A DNA stretch of 15,387 bases. Source: Saprospiraceae bacterium. GTDB taxonomy: Bacteria > Bacteroidota > Bacteroidia > Chitinophagales > Saprospiraceae. The DNA is taken from positions 1 to 15,387 of the forward strand of contig JADKAA010000012.1 of assembly GCA_016715465.1 (NCBI GenBank), given 5' to 3'. The notes below the pieces were generated by a model. The model saw nothing but the letters and a program-made list of their open reading frames with translations. It ran no database searches and was not told where the DNA came from. Positions 1-8,290 of this stretch are shown here, piece after piece (the stretch's first letter is position 1; each line of letters starts with the position of its first letter). The position numbers were made by a program, and so were the translations under genes.

Positions 1-1117
1 AAATAATTGAATTGGCGGAGTAAAAAGACAGGTAGAAACCGTACAGAATTTGTATAAATTCTTACAAGAGAAAAAAGAAGAAACAGCCATCTCAAGGGCC
101 TCCACAATTTCCAGTTCAGGAATAATTGACAAAGCTTTTCCAAACAACAACCCTGTATCTCCTAATAGAAAGGCAATACAAATAATGGCCGTATTGATTG
201 GCCTGGGTTTGCCAGCCCTCTTCATATTTGTTGGAGAAGTACTGAATGATAAAGTAAGCACCCGTTTTGATATAGAAAAACCTCACCCAGGCACCGATAT
301 TGGGAGAAATTGGCCATTCCTACTCAGATAATACGCTGGTAGTGAGTAAAACCACCCGTAGCATGGTGGCAGAACAGTTTAGGATTATCCGTTCTAACCT
401 GCAGTACGTTCTTAATAAAAAAGATAAAGCAGTAATTCTTACCACCTCTTCTTTTAGCGGGGAAGGCAATCATACATATCTACTAATATGGGAGCAGTGC
501 TGGCATTGGCAGGTAAGAAAACTGTCATACTTGAATTTGATATTCGTAAACCAAAAGTGTTGTCAGGATTGGGCATTTCGAAGGGCCCGGGTATAACGAA
601 TTTCCTTGTTGGTAAATCAAATAACCTGCAGGAGCTGATAAAGCCGGTTCCGGGGCATGAAAATTTATTTGTACTTGGATGTGGTCCTATACCGCCTAAC
701 CCGGCAGAATTATTGCTGGACCCCCGGTTAGATGATATGTTCGCCTGGTTGAGAGCGAACTATGATATTGTATTAGTAGATACAGCCCCTGTAGGTATGG
801 TAAGTGATGCCATGACCCTGAGTAAATTTGCTGATTGCACCTTGTACCTCGTAAGGCAGGGTCACACCTTTAAGAAACAAGTTGCCCTGATTGATGAATT
901 CTACCAGGAGAATAAATTACCCAAAGTCTCTATTATCATTAATGATGTCAAAGTGAAGCCGGGTTATGGTTATTATGGCTACGGCCGCTATGGCTATGGC
1001 TATGGTTATGGCTATGGCAGCTACTACGAGGAGGAAACACCGCCTGCAAATTTCTTTGAAAGATTATTGGCCAGGTTTGATATCAGGAAAATTTTTGGTA
1101 ATAGAAAACGAAAATAA
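1..1117 (+). CDS. Wzz-type chain-length regulator / BY-kinase tyrosine autokinase (5' partial, frameshifted)
   Basis: This is the C-terminal part of a membrane polysaccharide co-polymerase fused to a bacterial tyrosine kinase, which controls polymer length and export. In order one reads a GNVR-like coiled segment (VKRQVETVQNLYKFLQEKKE, about 20-80), a Pro-rich stretch before the second transmembrane helix (about 180-240), the juxtamembrane APILGEIGHS (291-320), the Walker A region (about 455-472), a Walker A'-like strand ending FDIRKP (about 535-552), Walker B DIVLVDTAP (about 766-792), and a Gly/Tyr-rich tail before the stop. The frame changes near 8-16, near 280 and at 468-469. The last change removes one A from the invariant Walker A lysine codon: GEG followed by SYISTNMG reads on in the next frame. 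Family identity is firm. The indels look like sequencing errors, but a real loss of kinase cannot be excluded. The gene begins upstream of the window. Confidence 0.85.
961..1032 (+). repeat. Gly/Tyr codon repeat encoding the tyrosine tail of the BY-kinase
   Basis: The DNA is an imperfect repeat of GGCTATGG-type units. It encodes about ten Tyr residues alternating with Gly, followed by SYYEEE. In BY-kinases a C-terminal tyrosine cluster is the autophosphorylation site that regulates oligomerisation and polymer export. The low-complexity DNA could vary in length by slippage. The repeat itself is directly visible; the regulatory role is family knowledge. Confidence 0.8.
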
Positions 1118-1134
1118 ATATCCCCTTATTCCCA

Positions 1135-2088
1135 ATGCGTATATTAATAACAGGAGGCGCCGGGTTTATCGGCTCCAACCTTGTTGAAAATTTGTTGCAG
1201 GATGAAAGAGTATCATTCGTAAGAGTATTAGATAATCTTGCCACCGGCTCCCTAAAGAATATAGAAGAGTTCCTGGCTAATCCGAAATTTGAATTTATTG
1301 AAGGTGATATATGCAGCTATACAACTTGCCTGGCTGCTTGTGATAGTATGGATATTGTTTCTCACCAGGCGGCACTCGGTTCGGTACCCCGCTCTATCAA
1401 TGATCCGCTTACCACTAACAATGTCAACATCACCGGTACACTCAATATTTTTACCGCCGCAAAGAAACAGGCATTAAAAGGATAGTATATGCCGCCAGTT
1501 CTTCACCTATGGCGATCATCCCGGTTTACCTAAAGTAGAAAATATAATCGGTAACCCTCTGTCGCCCTATGCCGTTACCAAGTATGTTAATGAATTGTAT
1601 GCAAGGGTATATGCCAGTTTGTATAATATGGAATTTATAGGCCTCCGGTATTTTAATATTTTCGGGCCGAAACAAAATCTTGGCGGTGCTTATGCAGCAG
1701 TAATACCCTTATTTGCAGAAGCATTGTTGAATAATAAACCACCCACTATTAATGGGGACGGCAGTCACAGCCGTGATTTTACCTATGTAGCCAATGCTGT
1801 GCAGGCGAATATTCTTTCTCCTGTTTACTTCAAATAGTGAAGCAGTAAACCAGGTATTTAATATTGCCTGTGGTGAGCAAACATCCTTATTGGACTTGTT
1901 TGATGGTTTAAAAAGGGGAGGCATCCTCAATAATGCAACCTCTTTTTGGGCCTGAAAGGAAAGGGAGATGTAAAACATAGCCTAGCAGATATATCTAAGG
2001 CAAAACATTTTTGGGGTACAACCCTGTAGTTAATGTCGAAGAAGGGTTAAGAAAAACATTTAACTGGTATAAATCTCAAAAAGGATAG
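1135..2088 (+). CDS. wbpP: UDP-N-acetylglucosamine/glucosaminuronate C4-epimerase, WbpP-like (frameshifted)
   Basis: Extended short-chain dehydrogenase that interconverts UDP-GlcNAc(A) and UDP-GalNAc(A) through a 4-keto intermediate, supplying a galacto-configured HexNAc sugar. Visible are the NAD motif ITGGAGFIG at residues 5-13, HQAALGSVPRSI, catalytic AASSSTYGDHPG (about 1488-1523) and NPLSPYAVTKY with the YxxxK pair (about 1554-1586), then RYFNIFGP and NGDGSHSRDF. AASSSTYGDHP plus NPLSPYAVTKYVNELYA is characteristic of the WbpP/TviC branch rather than GalE. Single-base frame changes occur at about 1479 (A run), 1506, 1830, 1920-1965 and 2020. Stitched, the protein is near normal family length and ends FNWYKSQKG. 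It starts 17 bases after the kinase and ends 5 bases before rfbB, consistent with one operon. Substrate preference (acid or neutral sugar) cannot be read from the sequence. Confidence 0.8.
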
Positions 2089-2093
2089 TCATT

Positions 2094-3139
2094 ATGTCAA
2101 AAACAATCATCATCACCGGGGAGCTGGTTTCATTGGTTCTCATGTGGTAAGGTTATTTGTTACCAAATACCCTGATTATAAGATAATAAACCTGATGCAT
2201 TAACCTACGCCGGCAACCTGGAAAATCTCCGGGATATTGAAAATGCACAGAATTATATTTTGAGAAAGCGGATATCCTGGATAAAGATGCACTGGAGCGA
2301 ATATTTAAATTACACCAACCAGATGGAGTTATTCACCTGGCGGCAGAAAGTCATGGACCGTTCCATTGCTTCCCCCTGGATTTTGTGTACACCAATGTAA
2401 TAGGTACAGTAAACCTGTTGAACACGGCGAAACATTTCTGGAAAGATAATTTGTAGGGAAGCGTTTTTATCATGTGTCCACCGATGAAGTATACGGTGCT
2501 TTGGGTGACACCGGTTTCTTTACGGAAGAAACAAAATATGATCCGCATTCGCCTTATAGCGCATCCAAAGCTTCCAGCGATCATTTTGTAAGAGCATATC
2601 ATGATACCTATGGTTTGCCCATAGTGGTTAGTAATTGTTCCAACAATTATGGCCCCAATCATTTTCCTGAAAAACTGATTCCATTATTTATAAATAATAT
2701 TATTACTAAAAAATCATTGCCTGTTTATGGCGATGGTCTGTATACCCGCGACTGGTTATTTGTAAAAGATCATGCAGTGGCAATTGATCTGGTTTTTCAT
2801 AAAGGGAAGAATGGCGACACTTATAATATCGGTGGTTTTAATGAATGGAAAAATATTGACCTCGTTAAACTGCTTTGCAAACTGATGGATCAAAAGCTGG
2901 GAAATGAAGTTGGTAGCAGCGACGAATTAATTGCCTATGTAAAAGACAGACCGGGACATGACAGACGTTATGCTATCGATGCATCAAAAATTAATAAAGA
3001 GCTTGGATGGACACCTTCTGTAACATTTGAAGAAGGTCTTAGTAAGACTATAGATTGGTATTTGGAAAACACAGAATGGTTAAAACATGTAACTTCAGGG
3101 CAGTATCAGCAATATTATAATAACCAGTATGCAAGCTAA
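2094..3139 (+). CDS. rfbB: dTDP-glucose 4,6-dehydratase RfbB/RmlB (frameshifted in the first 360 bases)
   Basis: Converts dTDP-glucose to dTDP-4-keto-6-deoxyglucose, the branch point for many 6-deoxyhexoses. The start is ATG at 2094 (MSKTIIITG). The Rossmann GGAGFIGSH region, LDALTYAGNLENL and the AAESHVDRSI motif are all recognisable but split by missing bases at about 2119, 2196, 2257, 2355 and 2453. From about 2456 the frame is open to the stop, with the catalytic TDEVYG (about 2480-2497), YSASK (about 2555-2569), NCSNNYGP, and GDGLYTRDWL near the nucleotide site. Length matches the family at about 348 residues. The dense early indels contrast with a clean C-terminal two-thirds, which suggests sequence error. 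The gene lies 5 bases upstream of the methyltransferase and one gene away from rfbA. Confidence 0.92.
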
Positions 3140-3144
3140 CTTTT

Positions 3145-4062
3145 ATGAATATTAAAAGATATTCTTTTGAGGAAATTATGAATTGCGAGATGTGCGGAGA
3201 TGCTACTGGCAAGCATAGAATTATGGGCCAACGTCTTAATGGCTCACAGGGTTTCAGACCAAAAAAGAAAACTGGAATCTCCGTTTCAGTTAAAAAATGT
3301 ACCAAATGCCAGCTAATATACTCAAGCCCACAACCTATTCCTTTTGACATTCAGGATCACTATGGCATACCTCCTGAAAATTATTGGACGCCAGAATACT
3401 TCAATTGGAACCCTGGGTATTATTTATCCGAGATTAACACCTTAAAAAGAATAAAAGAAATTCAGCCCGGAATGAAGGCATTGGATATTGGCGCAGGATT
3501 AGGTAAGTGTATGCTTTCGTTGAAGAATGCAGGATTTGATGCGTATGGATTTGAACCATCCCAGCCCTTTTATGAAAGAGCTATTTCAAAAATGGGTATT
3601 CCTTCAGAAAAACTACAACTTGGGCAAATTGAGGATATTGACTACTGGGCTTCCACTTTTGACTTTATTACTTTTGGAGCGGTTTTAGAGCATCTGCATC
3701 ATCCTGCCGCATGTTTGGAAAAAGCATTTAAATGGTTAAAGCCAGATGGGGTTATTCATATAGAAGCACCATCTTCAAAACATTTAATTGCAAAAATTTT
3801 CAATACCTATTACCGCTTAGCAGGAACAAATTATGTAACAAACATTAGTCCCATGCACTCGCCATTTCATTTATATGAGTTTGGTTATAATTCCTTTGTG
3901 GAGCTTTCAAAAAAACTTGGCTACGAAATTTCATTACATCAGTATTATGTTTGCGATATATACCATATTCCCAAATTTTTACACTGGCCACTCCGGAAAG
4001 TTATGCAGTGGACCAATACAGGTTTGCAATTAACTGTATGGCTAAAAAAAGCGAATAACTAA
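3145..4062 (+). CDS. class I SAM-dependent methyltransferase with N-terminal four-Cys zinc-binding-like motif
   Basis: An unbroken 305-residue protein. An N-terminal CEMC (C14, C17) and CTKC (C52, C55) resemble the treble-clef zinc module that precedes many Methyltransf_23-type sugar or small-molecule methyltransferases. The SAM-binding glycine loop is LDIGAGLGK (113-121), the acidic strand-2 end is GFEPS, and a later block reads AVLEHLHHPA followed by FKWLKPDGVIHIEAP. It lacks the long C-terminal domain of sugar C-methyltransferases such as TylC3 or NovU. The acceptor is unknown; position between rfbB and rfbA suggests a dTDP-deoxysugar or a residue built from one. The start is uncertain: ATG 3145 lies 5 bases after rfbB, while ATG 3178 (MNCEMCG) follows a GAGGAA that resembles a ribosome-binding site. 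Methyltransferase class is firm, substrate unknown. Confidence 0.82.
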   Translation: MNIKRYSFEEIMNCEMCGDATGKHRIMGQRLNGSQGFRPKKKTGISVSVKKCTKCQLIYSSPQPIPFDIQDHYGIPPENYWTPEYFNWNPGYYLSEINTLKRIKEIQPGMKALDIGAGLGKCMLSLKNAGFDAYGFEPSQPFYERAISKMGIPSEKLQLGQIEDIDYWASTFDFITFGAVLEHLHHPAACLEKAFKWLKPDGVIHIEAPSSKHLIAKIFNTYYRLAGTNYVTNISPMHSPFHLYEFGYNSFVELSKKLGYEISLHQYYVCDIYHIPKFLHWPLRKVMQWTNTGLQLTVWLKKANN

Positions 4063-4077
4063 ACTATACTTATTTCA

Positions 4078-4938
4078 ATGAAAGGAATAATACTGGCAGG
4101 CGGCTCCGGCACCCGTTTATACCCAATTACAAAAGCCATTTCGAAACAACTGATGCCGATCTATGATAAGCCGATGATCTATTATCCGCTATCGGTTTTA
4201 ATGATGGCAGGGATCAATGAAGTACTGATCATCACTACTCCTGAAGACAACCCTCAGTTCAAAAGATTATTAGGGGATGGCAGTAAAATCGGTTGCCGCT
4301 TTGAATATGCCGTTCAGGAAATACCCAATGGCCTGGCCCAGGCATTTGTCATTGGTGAATCTTTTATTGGTAATGACAAGGTTGCACTGGTCCTCGGTGA
4401 TAATATTTTTTATGGAACCGGGATGGGCAAACAATTGCAACAATTGAAAAATGTGGAAGGCGGATATGTGTTTGCTTACCAGGTAGCTGATCCGGAAAGA
4501 TACGGTGTGGTAGAGTTTGATGAAAAATTTAATGCACTGAGTATAGAAGAAAAACCGGCTCATCCCAAATCTCACTTTGCTGTTCCCGGTTTGTATTTTT
4601 ATGATAACAGTGTGGTGAAGATTGCAAAAGAACTGAAACCTTCGGCAAGAGGTGAATATGAAATTACCGATGTGAATAAAGTGTACCTGCAAACTGGTAA
4701 ATTAAAAGTGGCGGTGCTCGACAGGGGAACGGCCTGGCTCGATACAGGTACCTTTGATTCGTTGAGTGATGCCAGTGAATTTGTTAGAGTGATCGAGAAA
4801 AGACAGGGAACGAAAATCGGCTGTATTGAGGAAGTGGCATACCGGAATAATTTTATTTCACGGGAACAGTTACTGCAGCTTGCCGGGGAACTCTCCAAAA
4901 GCGGGTACGGGGAATATTTAAAAACAATAATCAATTAA
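4078..4938 (+). CDS. rfbA: glucose-1-phosphate thymidylyltransferase RfbA/RmlA
   Basis: Cytoplasmic enzyme that joins glucose-1-phosphate and dTTP to give dTDP-glucose, the substrate of RfbB. It is an intact 286-residue protein of normal length. The nucleotide-binding signature GGSGTRLYPITKAISKQ starts at residue 8, with conserved R13 and K24-type positions. LGDN (106-109) supplies the metal-binding Asp108, and EEKP (157-160) and WLDTGTFDSL (220-229) complete the sugar and metal site. The MPIYDKPMIYYPLS block is typical of the family. It begins 15 bases after the methyltransferase and ends 10 bases before ugd. rfbC and rfbD do not follow, so the pathway leaves the rhamnose route or is completed elsewhere. 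Confidence 0.96.
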   Translation: MKGIILAGGSGTRLYPITKAISKQLMPIYDKPMIYYPLSVLMMAGINEVLIITTPEDNPQFKRLLGDGSKIGCRFEYAVQEIPNGLAQAFVIGESFIGNDKVALVLGDNIFYGTGMGKQLQQLKNVEGGYVFAYQVADPERYGVVEFDEKFNALSIEEKPAHPKSHFAVPGLYFYDNSVVKIAKELKPSARGEYEITDVNKVYLQTGKLKVAVLDRGTAWLDTGTFDSLSDASEFVRVIEKRQGTKIGCIEEVAYRNNFISREQLLQLAGELSKSGYGEYLKTIIN

Positions 4939-4948
4939 ACCAAACTAA

Positions 4949-6288
4949 ATGAAAATTGCAGTAGTAGGAACGGGTTATGTCGGCCTGGTCAGCGGTACCT
5001 GCTTTTCCGAAACGGGAAACAGGGTAACCTGTAATGACATAGATAAAGCTAAAGTGAAGAAGATCAATGCAGGGCAGATTACGATCTATGAACCAGGTCT
5101 CGAAAAAATATTTTACGAAATATCAAAGAAGAAAGGCTTCATTTTACGACCTCATTGGAAGAGGGAATAAAAGAGGCAAGTGTGATTTTTCTGGCGCTGC
5201 CCACCCCGCCCGATGAGGATGGCAGTGCAGACCTGAAATATATTCTTGGGGTAGCAAAGGACCTGGGCAAATTATTACAACCAGGGGATTATAAAGTAAT
5301 CGTGGATAAAAGCACTGTGCCGGTGGGCACAGCCGAAAAAGTAAAACAGGCAATACTGGAGAGCAGTGCCGGTAATATTGCTGATACATTTGATGTGGTA
5401 AGCAACCCGGAATTTTTGAGGGAAGGGGCCGCCGTGGAAGACTTTATGAAACCCGACCGGGTAGTTATCGGAACCAGTTCTGAAAAAGCAGCCAGTTTAA
5501 TGCGGCAACTATACGAACCCTTTGTGCGCCAGGGTAATCCCATTATTTTCATGGATGAAAAAAGTTCTGAGTTGACCAAGTATGCCGCCAATAGTTTCCT
5601 GGCGGCCAAGATTTCTTTCATGAATGAAATTGCACTGTTATGTGAAAGGGTGGGTGCCGATGTGGATATGGTACGAAAAGGTATCGGTACAGATTTCAGG
5701 ATCGGTAAACATTTTCTATACCCGGGCCTGGGTTATGGAGGCAGTTGTTTTCCCAAAGACGTGCAGGCATTGTCCAAATCGTCGAAAGATGCGGCGTATG
5801 AGTTTAAGATTTTGAATGCAGTGATGGAAGTGAATAAGCGGCAAAAAGGATTTTTTCATAGAAAAAATCAAAAACTATTATGGCAATGATATCAAGGGCC
5901 GGCGTTTTGCCTTGTGGGGATTGGCTTTTAAACCCAATACAGATGATATCCGGGAAGCCCCGGCATTGGATGTGATCGATTTCCTCGTCAGCGGAGGTGC
6001 TGTTGTAACGGCTTACGACCCGGAAGCGATGCCTAATGTAAAAGCACATTACCATAATAAAAATGGTTCAATAGGTTTTCCGACAGCCAGTATATAGCGT
6101 TGGATGGAGCAGATGCCCTTATCATTTGTACCGAGTGGAATGAGTTCCGTACCCCTGACTTCGAACAGATGATCAAGCAGCTGAAAGCGAAAGTTATTTT
6201 TGATGGTCGTAACCTGTATGATACAACATCTATGAGCCTGCTAGGATTTCATTATGAAAGTATTGGCCGCCGGAAAGTAGTGCCCTGA
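4949..6288 (+). CDS. ugd: UDP-glucose 6-dehydrogenase (frameshifted)
   Basis: Oxidises UDP-glucose twice with NAD+ to UDP-glucuronate, the substrate of the downstream decarboxylase. The N-terminal NAD motif is VVGTGYVGLVSG (residues 5-16), followed by YEPGLEKI. The second segment has FLALPTPPDEDGSADL, DKSTVPVGTAEK, SNPEFLREG, and the active-site Cys in YGGSCFPKD (about 5734-5760). The C-terminal domain holds LWGLAFKPNTDDIREAPALDV, ICTEWNEFRTPDF and DGRNLYD. The frame changes near 5125 (one A missing from an A run), near 5860 and near 6065; stitched length is about 445 residues, normal for Ugd. The sequence resembles UDP-glucose dehydrogenases more than UDP-HexNAc dehydrogenases (WbpA), but I judge this from memory of the families. 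Confidence 0.9.
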
Positions 6289-6344
6289 TCAGACCAGGTA
6301 GGGGGAAGCAGGCTTAAATTTTATCTTCATTCATAAATCACCAC

Positions 6345-7319
6345 ATGAAAAGAGTACTTATTACCGGGGCAGCGGGTTTTTTGGGTTCGCATTTGTGCGA
6401 CCGGTTTATCAAAGAAGGGTATGAAGTTATTGGGATGGACAATTTAATAACCGGCAACCTGAAAAATATTGAGCATTTATTTCCACTGAAGGAATTCAGT
6501 TTTTATCACCATGATGTAAGTAAGTTCATTCATGTGCCCGGGCAGCTGGATTATATTCTGCACTTCGCTTCACCGGCAAGCCCGATCGATTATTTAAAAA
6601 TTCCTATCCAGACCTTAAAAGTAGGTTCGCTGGGTACACATAATTGTCTGGGCCTCGCATTGAGTAAAAAGGCAAGGATACTGGTGGCCAGTACCAGTGA
6701 AGTATATGGCGATCCGCTGGTACATCCGCAAAATGAAGACTACTGGGGAAATGTGAACCCGGTGGGACCCCGCGGTGTATATGATGAAGCGAAGCGGTTC
6801 CAGGAAGCGATCACCATGGCTTATCATACCTATCATGATGTAGAAACAAGGATCGTACGGATATTCAATACCTATGGTCCGCGGATGCGGTTGAATGATG
6901 GCCGGGCCTTACCCGCGTTTATCGGCCAGGCGTTGCGGGGTGCAGACCTTACAGTATTTGGTGATGGCAGCCAGACCCGCAGTTTTTGTTATGTGTCAGA
7001 CCTGGTGGAGGGTATTTACCGCCTGCTGCTCAGCGATTATGCCCAGCCGGTAAATATTGGCAACCCCGATGAGATTAGCCTGAAAGATTTTGCAGAGGAG
7101 ATCATCAGACTCACCGGTTCAAAACAAAAGATCGTTTACAAACCATTACCGGCTGATGATCCCAAACAGCGGCAACCGGATATTACCAGGGCAAAACAGT
7201 TATTGGGCTGGGAACCTGCCATTGCAAGGGCAGAAGGATTAAAGATCACTTACGAGTATTTTAAATCCTTGCCGGAACAGGAAATATGGAAGGATAATCT
7301 GGCGTTTGGAAAGAAATAG
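6345..7319 (+). CDS. uxs: UDP-glucuronate decarboxylase (UDP-xylose synthase)
   Basis: Extended SDR that oxidises, decarboxylates and re-reduces UDP-glucuronate to UDP-xylose. It is an intact 324-residue protein. The NAD motif is ITGAAGFLGSH (6-16); HFASPASPIDYLKIPIQTL is a signature of this family; STSEVYGDP (116-124) supplies Ser/Thr and Glu119; and GPRGVYDEAKRFQE carries Tyr146 and Lys150. RIFNTYGPRM and GDGSQTRSFCYV follow as in plant and bacterial UXS. Placement directly after ugd gives a two-step UDP-glucose to UDP-xylose module. A 56-base gap precedes it, longer than most spacings here. No ArnA-type formyltransferase domain is fused, so the 4-keto pentose route is less likely. Confidence 0.93.
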   Translation: MKRVLITGAAGFLGSHLCDRFIKEGYEVIGMDNLITGNLKNIEHLFPLKEFSFYHHDVSKFIHVPGQLDYILHFASPASPIDYLKIPIQTLKVGSLGTHNCLGLALSKKARILVASTSEVYGDPLVHPQNEDYWGNVNPVGPRGVYDEAKRFQEAITMAYHTYHDVETRIVRIFNTYGPRMRLNDGRALPAFIGQALRGADLTVFGDGSQTRSFCYVSDLVEGIYRLLLSDYAQPVNIGNPDEISLKDFAEEIIRLTGSKQKIVYKPLPADDPKQRQPDITRAKQLLGWEPAIARAEGLKITYEYFKSLPEQEIWKDNLAFGKK

Positions 7320-7332
7320 TGGAGAGTGGTTG

Positions 7333-7356
7333 CCCTTCGCCAAGCTCAGGGTGACA
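7333..7356 (+). repeat. short intergenic repeat of the CTTCG-CAAGCTCAGGGTGACA type
   Basis: The 102-base gap between uxs and the next gene contains CTTCGCCAAGCTCAGG followed by GTGACA. It closely matches a short repetitive element I recall from intergenic DNA of many environmental bacteria, including Bacteroidota (consensus about CCTTCGACAAGCTCAGGATGACA). Only one copy is in the window, so its repeat nature is knowledge rather than observation. Function unknown. Confidence 0.5.
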
Positions 7357-7421
7357 AGTGGTTGAAGCTGGTTTTAATGGTTGCTGAAGATGTTTGGGGG
7401 TAAGAATTAAGAGGGCTCACA

Positions 7422-7721
7422 ATGGAAACTAATACGATTACCATAGCTGATTTTTCGCCGCACCTGTTTTGGGATGTGAAACAAGGAACACTTGACCTTT
7501 ATAAACATCAGCAGCTTATAATTGAAAGGATAATACAACGGGGCAGCAGAAAAGACTGGCATTTAATGGAGAGGACTTACCAAAGGGAACAGATAATTGC
7601 ACAGGTTAAAAGAATTGACTGGTTAAGTGAAAAGGATATGGCCTATGTACATGTATATTATGGTATTCCTTACAATGAAATGAGATGTTACACAAAGAAA
7701 CAGTCAGCCCCTTATTGTTAG
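7422..7721 (+). CDS. DUF6922-like small protein, candidate antitoxin partner of the AbiEii gene
   Basis: A 99-residue protein starting METNTITIADFSPHLFWDV. The FWDV, LDLYKHQQLIIERIIQRGSR and WLSEKDMAYV blocks and the C-terminal RCYTKK match my recollection of the DUF6922 family, which in Bacteroidota is often encoded just upstream of AbiEii/AbiGii-type nucleotidyltransferases. No catalytic motif is visible; the helical, charged character would suit a DNA-binding or toxin-neutralising partner, but that is inference. Its last 37 bases overlap the start of the next gene in another frame, which suggests translational coupling. It is intact. It follows uxs by 102 bases and has no obvious role in sugar metabolism. 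Confidence 0.7.
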   Translation: METNTITIADFSPHLFWDVKQGTLDLYKHQQLIIERIIQRGSRKDWHLMERTYQREQIIAQVKRIDWLSEKDMAYVHVYYGIPYNEMRCYTKKQSAPYC

Positions 7722-8290
7722 ACATCCTGCGGCGGCTTTTCAGTTTCAGGGAGCTGGATCAATTTGTGCTGGTGGGCGGAACTGCATTGTCTTTACGTAT
7801 TGGTCATAGGAAAAGTATTGATATAGATCTTTTTACTAATGGTGTTTTTCCGGCTGATACACTTCCGGATTTTTTCAGGGACAATGGATTTGAGTTTCGG
7901 CAGCAGAGCGGATTTAAAGGGGGGATATTCGGTTACATAAGTAATATTAAAGCTGATTTTATACGCCATGCGTATCCTTGGGTAACCCCCCCGGAGATGA
8001 TTGAGGATATAAGAATAGCGTCAGTTGCCGATATTGCTGCCATGAAATTGAACGCTATAACGGGATCCGGCAAAAGGCTGAAAGACTTTGCAGATGTAGC
8101 TTATCTTTCTGTTTACATGTCTTTGGCAGAAATGCTTGACTATTACGAAAATAAATATCCGGATATAAATGGTATGATGGCCGTGAAATCACTTTGTTAT
8201 CATGATGACATAGATTTTTCTATCACTATAGATTTTATGGATAATTCCATGAATTGGGTTAAGATAAAAAGCAGGATTTTGAAATGGTAA
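7685..8290 (+). CDS. AbiEii/AbiGii-type nucleotidyltransferase, toxin-like
   Basis: An intact 201-residue protein starting MLHKETVSPLLLDILRRL. FVLVGGTALSLRIGHRKSIDIDLFT (split here as GGTALSLRIG then HRKSIDIDLF) is the DNA polymerase-beta-type nucleotidyltransferase signature: GG at 31-32, Ser44, and the metal-binding pair Asp46 and Asp48. A later conserved block is IASVADIAAMKLNAI with a following KDFADV. In AbiE systems such a protein is the toxin, transferring nucleotides to RNA targets and causing abortive phage response or growth arrest. In many Bacteroidota the homologue is an uncharacterised partner of DUF6922. The ATG at 7685 lies inside the upstream gene. It breaks up an otherwise sugar-nucleotide locus, so it may be a mobile defence or stabilisation cassette. 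Confidence 0.85.
   Translation: MLHKETVSPLLLDILRRLFSFRELDQFVLVGGTALSLRIGHRKSIDIDLFTNGVFPADTLPDFFRDNGFEFRQQSGFKGGIFGYISNIKADFIRHAYPWVTPPEMIEDIRIASVADIAAMKLNAITGSGKRLKDFADVAYLSVYMSLAEMLDYYENKYPDINGMMAVKSLCYHDDIDFSITIDFMDNSMNWVKIKSRILKW

Noticed and set aside
966..1187. Met/Ala-rich alternative frame across the kinase tail
   Set aside because: It is the shifted reading of the Gly/Tyr repeat and runs into the epimerase start; no independent gene signal.
2351..2662. Open frame on the minus strand opposite rfbB
   Set aside because: It lies opposite the conserved dehydratase sequence, shows no recognisable domain, and all supported genes run on the + strand.
4270..4692. 140-codon minus-strand open frame opposite rfbA
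   Set aside because: The + strand is an intact, highly conserved thymidylyltransferase; the reverse frame is a compositional shadow without motifs.
7320..8290. Insertion sequence or integrase-bearing island around the AbiEii pair
   Set aside because: No transposase, terminal inverted repeats or target duplications are visible; only the pair and one short repeat can be supported.
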